The position numbers and the translations under genes were made by a program. DNA of 14,239 bases, from the NCBI GenBank assembly GCA_946631345.1, contig CAMPAA010000069.1, positions 1 through 14,239 of the forward strand. Direction: 5' to 3'. The notes beneath the pieces were generated by a model. The model saw only the letters and a program-made list of their open reading frames with translations, made no database searches and was not told the origin of the DNA. Shown here one piece after another: positions 13,931 through 14,239 of this stretch. Within the stretch, counting starts at the first letter, position 1; each line of letters opens with the position of its first letter. The DNA is from an uncultured Verrucomicrobiota bacterium. GTDB taxonomy: Bacteria; Verrucomicrobiota; Kiritimatiellia; RFP12; UBA1067.

Positions 13931-14188
13931 TCAAACGGTGTTTTTGTCTACTCTTTCGAGCAGCCGGAAGTACATCGCACGCTTTATTTTCAGGCGTTCC
14001 ATGATTTTTTTCGCGTGCAAATTTTCGGGGCCCGGCTCGTCCATCACGACGCGCCTCGCCACGCTCACGAAGCGCCTCATGGGTTTCGCCTTGCCGCGCA
14101 TCCACTTCCGGTACCGGCGCTCACGCGCGGCGGCGTTCTCCTCGCGGTCGAGCCACCGCACAAGCGCCTCAACGCTTCCGTACCTCAT
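13931..14188 (-). CDS. small basic helix-turn-helix-like protein, family unknown
   Basis: The 85-residue protein is strongly basic, with 24 Arg/Lys against 11 Asp/Glu. The N-terminal part (1-32) is helical and ends in a cluster, ARERRYRKWMRGKAK (21-35). The C-terminal part (57-80, LHAKKIMERLKIKRAMYFRL then LERV) looks like a helix-turn-helix of the sort that reads DNA, with KIMERLKI as the first helix and RAMYFRLLERV as the recognition helix. I do not recognise the family. GGGAGGTG lies 4 nt before the ATG, a strong ribosome binding site that supports a real gene. Overlapping frames have no such site. Its 3' flank holds the stem-loop and the 23-bp array, which makes a link between protein and repeats worth testing. 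It could be a transcription regulator or a small protein of a mobile or repeat-associated system. Confidence 0.65.
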   Translation of the reverse strand: MRYGSVEALVRWLDREENAAARERRYRKWMRGKAKPMRRFVSVARRVVMDEPGPENLHAKKIMERLKIKRAMYFRLLERVDKNTV

Positions 14189-14202
14189 GCCGCACCTCCC
14201 TT

Positions 14203-14224
14203 CGCGTACGCGTACGCGCGCGCG
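14203..14224. other. alternating CG/TA purine-pyrimidine tract
   Basis: Twenty-two bases alternate strictly between pyrimidine and purine (CGCGTACGCGTACG then CGCGCGCG), starting 14 bp upstream of the ATG of the small basic-protein gene. Such tracts can adopt Z-DNA under supercoiling and can fold on themselves in RNA. TTGACG at 14234-14229 would be a fair -35, but no -10-like hexamer follows inside this GC tract, so I do not call a promoter. Confidence 0.6.
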
Positions 14225-14239
14225 GGCGCGTCAAGTACT

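Noticed and set aside
13785..14105. 106-codon minus-strand frame over the array and small gene
   Set aside because: It overlaps the 85-codon gene in another frame, lacks a ribosome binding site and runs into non-coding repeats.

Overview
The window is GC-rich bacterial DNA in which every gene I can support lies on the minus strand, so it reads as a series of short transcription units running from position 14239 down to 1. The mix points to a PVC-superphylum bacterium, most likely of the Kiritimatiellota/Lentisphaerota kind. The reasons are secreted LamG proteins with the 'GLVLHFDGL' opening, large secreted glycosidase-like proteins with no close well-known family, a two-gene class I fumarase, a COG1579/CdsZ-type zinc-ribbon protein and a sigma70-type TATAAT promoter signature. 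This placement is an inference from gene content, not from a marker-gene tree.

Region 1 (about 14239-13520) holds a small, very basic, helix-turn-helix-like protein gene with a strong ribosome binding site. After it come a bipartite stem-loop and an array of about seven 23-bp tandem repeats. Each repeat carries a TACCC/GGGTA mini-hairpin whose pairing is best preserved in the minus-strand (transcribed) RNA. This is the least explained part of the window. Region 2 (13519-7676) is a cluster of three secreted proteins behind an extended -10 promoter: a 794-residue multidomain glycoside-hydrolase-like protein, a 430-residue TIM-barrel glycoside-hydrolase-like protein, and a 694-residue protein built from two tandem LamG-plus-beta modules. 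They look like extracellular carbohydrate-binding or carbohydrate-processing proteins.

Region 3 (7641-4516) is a coupled set: glycerate 2-kinase, a GntP-family organic-acid permease overlapping it by 25 nt, and a TIGR02757/DUF2400 protein whose ribosome binding site includes the permease stop codon. Kinase plus permease suggests uptake and phosphorylation of glycerate or a related hydroxy acid. Region 4 (4447-2753) is a Na/Pi-cotransporter-family protein with a PhoU-like C-terminal half. Region 5 (2696-1279) is the class I fumarate hydratase (or tartrate dehydratase) alpha/beta pair with an ATGA overlap. Region 6 (1220-146) is the CdsZ-like zinc-ribbon gene followed after only 5 bp by the RNase P RNA gene. 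A possible partial reading frame runs off the left edge after rnpB.

Four promoters share a TG-N-TATAAT-like extended -10, and two of them lie so close to the ATG that nearly leaderless mRNAs are expected. I see no convincing intrinsic terminator, tRNA, insertion sequence, CRISPR array or integrase.
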